This document shows, piece by piece, positions 5,133 to 5,764 of a stretch of DNA of 5,764 nucleotides (positions are counted from its first letter, which is position 1; every line of letters begins with the position of its first letter). The translations under genes and the position numbers were made by a program. The stretch spans positions 1-5,764 of the forward strand of contig JAYSVN010000021.1 in the NCBI GenBank assembly GCA_043718505.1, in the 5' to 3' direction. The DNA comes from JAGOSA01 sp043718505 (GTDB lineage Bacteria; Patescibacteriota; Minisyncoccia; Phycocordibacterales; UBA9973). Below the pieces are notes generated by a model. That model had not been told where the DNA came from. It did no database searches and saw nothing but the letters and a program-made list of their open reading frames with translations.

Positions 5133-5764
5133 ATGTCTACAACCTCAACTATTACTACCGAGCAAGTCAAAGAATTGCGTGACCGCACCGGTATTTCTGT
5201 TATGCAATGTCGCAAAGCGCTTGAAGAAGCCGCCGGCGATATGGAAAAAGCTATTATGATTCTCAAAAAGCAGTCAGGAGTGGCTGCTGCCAAAAAAGGC
5301 GATCGCACAGCTGAAGCCGGTCTCATTGTCGGAAAGAAAGAGGCTTTGCCAAGTGGCGGAAGCAAGGCAATTGCTCTTACGCTTAACTGCGAAACTGATT
5401 TTGTGGCCAAAAACGAGGATTTTATTAACCTGGCTAAAGCTTTACTTGAAAAAGCCTGGGCTGATGGTAAAACTGCGCTTGAATCTTCTGCGGCCGACAT
5501 GATTGCTCCTGTTATTCAAAAGACCGGTGAAAATATTAAGCTCGGTACAGTTACAGAAATTAATTCTGCAAATAATCTCGGTTTATACGTTCACGACGGT
5601 AAGCTCGGTACAATAGTTGAAATAAAAGGCGGTGACGAAGCGCTTGCCAAAGATATAGCCATGCACATTTCGGCCATGAAGCCTGAATTTAAGACACGTG
5701 AAGAAGTGCCTGCCGAAACTGTTGCACAGTTCAAAGAAATTGCCGCCAGAGAAGTTGATACGAC
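5133..5764 (+). CDS. tsf: Elongation factor Ts (3' end beyond the window)
   Basis: Nucleotide-exchange factor that releases GDP from EF-Tu in the cytoplasm. The open frame runs from the ATG at 5133 to the last base, 210 codons plus two bases, without a stop. Visible parts are the N-terminal UBA-like domain (about 8-46, VKELRDRTGISVMQCRKALE), the conserved AAKKGDRTAEAGL linker (51-63), the core NCETDFVAKNEDF with T88-D89-F90-V91 that contacts EF-Tu, and the second core half LYVHDGKLGTIVEIKGGDE followed by AMHISAMKP (176-184). Two core halves in this order match the long (E. coli-type, about 280-residue) form more than the short Thermus form, so roughly a quarter of the protein is probably missing. 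It is co-transcribed with rpsB. The 38-bp gap is almost pure A/T and offers no Shine-Dalgarno motif. Confidence 0.96.
   Translation, partial: MSTTSTITTEQVKELRDRTGISVMQCRKALEEAAGDMEKAIMILKKQSGVAAAKKGDRTAEAGLIVGKKEALPSGGSKAIALTLNCETDFVAKNEDFINLAKALLEKAWADGKTALESSAADMIAPVIQKTGENIKLGTVTEINSANNLGLYVHDGKLGTIVEIKGGDEALAKDIAMHISAMKPEFKTREEVPAETVAQFKEIAAREVDT

Noticed and set aside
5102..5500. Long minus-strand open frame antisense to tsf
   Set aside because: It lies entirely opposite a clear EF-Ts coding sequence and its translation is low-complexity Ser/Ala/Leu. It is a shadow of tsf codon usage.

Overview
The window looks like chromosomal DNA of a candidate-phyla-radiation (Patescibacteria, probably Parcubacteria-like) bacterium. 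The sequence-level reasons are the form of ribosomal protein S2 (HYGYTRTRRHPSV near its N-terminus), a large secreted protein combining Ig-like DUF5011-type repeats with a C-terminal peptidoglycan-binding repeat (an architecture common in that group), AT-rich intergenic DNA, and start codons without Shine-Dalgarno sequences. The genetic code looks standard: there is no in-frame TGA in any gene, Gly is written GGN, and the visible stops are TAA or TAG. This argues against the UGA=Gly code of Gracilibacteria and SR1. The taxonomic call is an inference.

Layout: the left 4.07 kb is a minus-strand cluster read right to left. It holds a family-2 processive-type glycosyltransferase (3058-4074), a 97-residue membrane protein starting one nucleotide after its stop (2763-3056), and, after a 183-bp gap with its own promoter, an 845-residue secreted CE4/NodB polysaccharide deacetylase (42-2579). 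The right 1.4 kb is a plus-strand translation operon, rpsB (4396-5094) and tsf (5133 to beyond the window end). The two groups are divergent and share a 321-bp control region (4075-4395) with back-to-back promoters and hairpin-forming leaders on both sides.

The most interesting reading is that the minus-strand cluster is a minimal exopolysaccharide module with the same order as staphylococcal icaA-icaD-icaB (PNAG/PIA): polymerising glycosyltransferase, small membrane partner, secreted N-deacetylase. The glycosyltransferase would polymerise and export a beta-linked amino-sugar chain. The small protein would assist it in the membrane. The deacetylase, held at the wall by its peptidoglycan-binding domain, would partly deacetylate the product. 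The catalytic motifs are directly visible. The polymer identity and the role of the small protein are inference. No tRNA, rRNA, CRISPR array, insertion sequence or phage gene was seen.
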